NCBI GenBank assembly: GCA_964587655.1
Contig: CAZPMT010000189.1
Span: 1-6,995 of the forward strand
Direction: 5' to 3'
DNA: 6,995 nt
Source of the DNA: CAZPMT01 sp964587655
Lineage (GTDB): Bacteria; Hydrogenedentota; Hydrogenedentia; Hydrogenedentales; SLHB01
Shown here in pieces: positions 6,184-6,995 of the stretch. The notes beneath the pieces were generated by a model that saw nothing but the letters and a program-made list of their open reading frames with translations, was not told the DNA's origin and searched no databases. The position numbers were made by a program, and so were the translations under genes. Every line of letters starts with the position of its first letter. The stretch's first letter is position 1.

Positions 6184-6207
6184 ATAGCTTGTTCCGTCTT
6201 GGACGAA

Positions 6208-6816
6208 CTACCGCGAGTAGAAACCGATGACGCCGGACGTTTCCGCCTTGAAGGGAATCGTCTCGAGGTTCGGCGCGGCGGTCATCTTTCCCTCGAAGGA
6301 TTTCGGGGAGCGCTCGAGATAACCCGGTAGCGCGACCGGCGGGTTCTCCGCCCCATCGGCAATGGTCGGAATCTTGCGGCTGCGTTCGCGGATGCTGACC
6401 GCGTTCCCCGCCTTGACTTGAAACGACGGGCGGTCCACGCACTTTCCATCAACGAGAATGTGGCCGTGGACAACCAACTGGCGGGCCGCCGGAATTGTCG
6501 ACGCGAAGCCCAGCCGATACACGACGGAGTCCAACCGTGATTCGAGCAGCATCAGGAGATTCGTGCCCGTGACGCCCCCCATCCGCTGGGCTCTTTCAAA
6601 CGTCTTGCGCATCTGGCGTTCGAGCAAGCCATAATGCATGCGGATCCTCTGCTTGTCCAAGAGCTGCTGGCCATACACGGACATCTTCCGACGCGAGGCC
6701 TGTCCATGCTGCCCGGGCGCGAAAGGCCGTTTCAGCGACGGGCACTTCGGGCTGCCCCAGATGCACGAGCCCAAACGACGGCACAGCTTATGTTTCGGAC
6801 CGAGATACTTGCTCAT
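6208..6816 (-). CDS. rpsD: 30S ribosomal protein S4
   Basis: A 202-residue protein, normal length for S4, which binds 16S rRNA early in small-subunit assembly. Seen: the N-terminal block MSKYLGPKHKLCRR, the RPFAPGQHG signature (30-38), the central helical region with NLLMLLESRLD (86-96), the S4 RNA-binding domain (about 92-155, RLGFA, ARQLVVHGHI, VDGK) and the terminal FYSR. The frame stays open upstream to an ATG at 6906, but the family N-terminus begins at ATG 6816, which has AAGGAG 3 nt upstream (rather tight). The metal-binding region is six residues shorter than in zinc-type S4, with His9, Cys12, Cys18 and Cys25 in place of four Cys. The gene stands apart from the S13-S11-RNA polymerase alpha cluster where rpsD often lies, and has its own promoter and terminator. 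Confidence 0.96.
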   Translation of the reverse strand: MSKYLGPKHKLCRRLGSCIWGSPKCPSLKRPFAPGQHGQASRRKMSVYGQQLLDKQRIRMHYGLLERQMRKTFERAQRMGGVTGTNLLMLLESRLDSVVYRLGFASTIPAARQLVVHGHILVDGKCVDRPSFQVKAGNAVSIRERSRKIPTIADGAENPPVALPGYLERSPKSFEGKMTAAPNLETIPFKAETSGVIGFYSR

Positions 6817-6938
6817 ATGCTCCTTTTCTGTTGCGCGAACCGCGCGAGGGTCATTCTTCTCCTCATGGAGGGAGGAGAACATCCACCCCTTCTCCAAAAC
6901 CGGCACGCCGCGAAGAGGGCGGACTTTACACCAAAAAG
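6817..6938 (-). promoter_or_regulatory. rpsD 5' leader with alternative hairpins
   Basis: The predicted untranslated leader is about 120 nt. On the minus strand GGAGAA (6895-6890) can pair with TTCTCC (6879-6874), while TTCTCCTC (6879-6872) can instead pair with GAGGAGAA (6864-6857) as a perfect 8-bp stem with a 7-nt loop. The two stems share a strand and exclude each other. The shared CTCCT could also pair with the AGGAG of the ribosome site (6824-6820). A further stem, GCGCG/CGCGC (6845-6841 with 6837-6833), lies just before that site. Many S4 genes are repressed by S4 binding to their own leader; autoregulation here is inferred, as I do not recognise a known S4 leader motif. Confidence 0.4.
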
Positions 6939-6944
6939 CGTTGT

Positions 6945-6974
6945 AGTTTAGCGCATTCCCGCCGGGTGTGTCAA
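6945..6974 (-). promoter_or_regulatory. rpsD promoter
   Basis: On the minus strand a perfect TTGACA (6974-6969) and TAAACT (6950-6945) are separated by 18 bp. Transcription would start near 6938, about 120 nt before the rpsD ATG at 6816. The perfect -35 fits a highly expressed ribosomal protein gene. Confidence 0.6.
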
Positions 6975-6995
6975 ATGGACTTGGAGTTGCCTGGG

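Noticed and set aside
6817..6906. 30-residue N-terminal extension of S4 from ATG 6906
   Set aside because: The S4 family begins at the MSKY block (6816); the upstream stretch carries the leader hairpins and the ribosome site.

Overview
The window looks like a chromosomal segment from a GC-rich bacterium. It carries a membrane pyrophosphatase (hppA, 3' part), the transcription-repair coupling factor (mfd) and ribosomal protein S4 (rpsD). Between hppA and mfd lies an accessory strip of about 1.9 kb with toxin-antitoxin genes. The phylum cannot be fixed from this sequence. The short, Cys/His-bearing N-terminus of S4 and the SSVAMN variant of the pyrophosphatase signature point away from Proteobacteria and Firmicutes, perhaps towards a PVC-type or uncultivated lineage; that is a low-confidence impression.

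Layout, left to right. Positions 1-733 (+) are the C-terminal third of a proton- or sodium-pumping pyrophosphatase. Positions 734-1023 are non-coding, with two inverted repeats and a sigma70-like promoter. Positions 1024-1725 (+) are an AbrB-type antitoxin and a PIN-domain toxin (vapBC-like). Positions 1731-1991 (-) are a small solitary antitoxin-like protein, convergent with vapC. Positions 2051-2087 hold two overlapping divergent promoters around an 11-bp palindrome. Positions 2093-2695 (+) are a toxin-first HigB/HigA module. Positions 2696-2835 hold no convincing gene. Positions 2836-6102 (-) are mfd. Positions 6103-6207 (-) hold a strong intrinsic terminator plus competing and flanking hairpins. 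Positions 6208-6816 (-) are rpsD, preceded by a leader of about 120 nt and a TTGACA promoter near the right edge.

How it fits together. hppA, mfd and rpsD are housekeeping genes with strongly GC-biased codons. The small genes between hppA and mfd use mixed codons (AGG, ATA, CTT, GGT) and AT-rich promoters, consistent with a horizontally acquired toxin-antitoxin cluster in a gap between core genes. rpsD is separated from mfd by a terminator whose 5' arm lies inside a second palindrome, so some regulated read-through into mfd is conceivable.

I see no insertion sequence, CRISPR array, tRNA, integrase or defence operon. No wholly new system is evident. The most interesting points are the orphan antitoxin-like gene with its shared divergent promoter, the run of inverted repeats inside higB, the rpsD leader, the rpsD-mfd hairpin switch, a substitution in Mfd helicase motif V, and the unusual metal-ligand pattern in S4.
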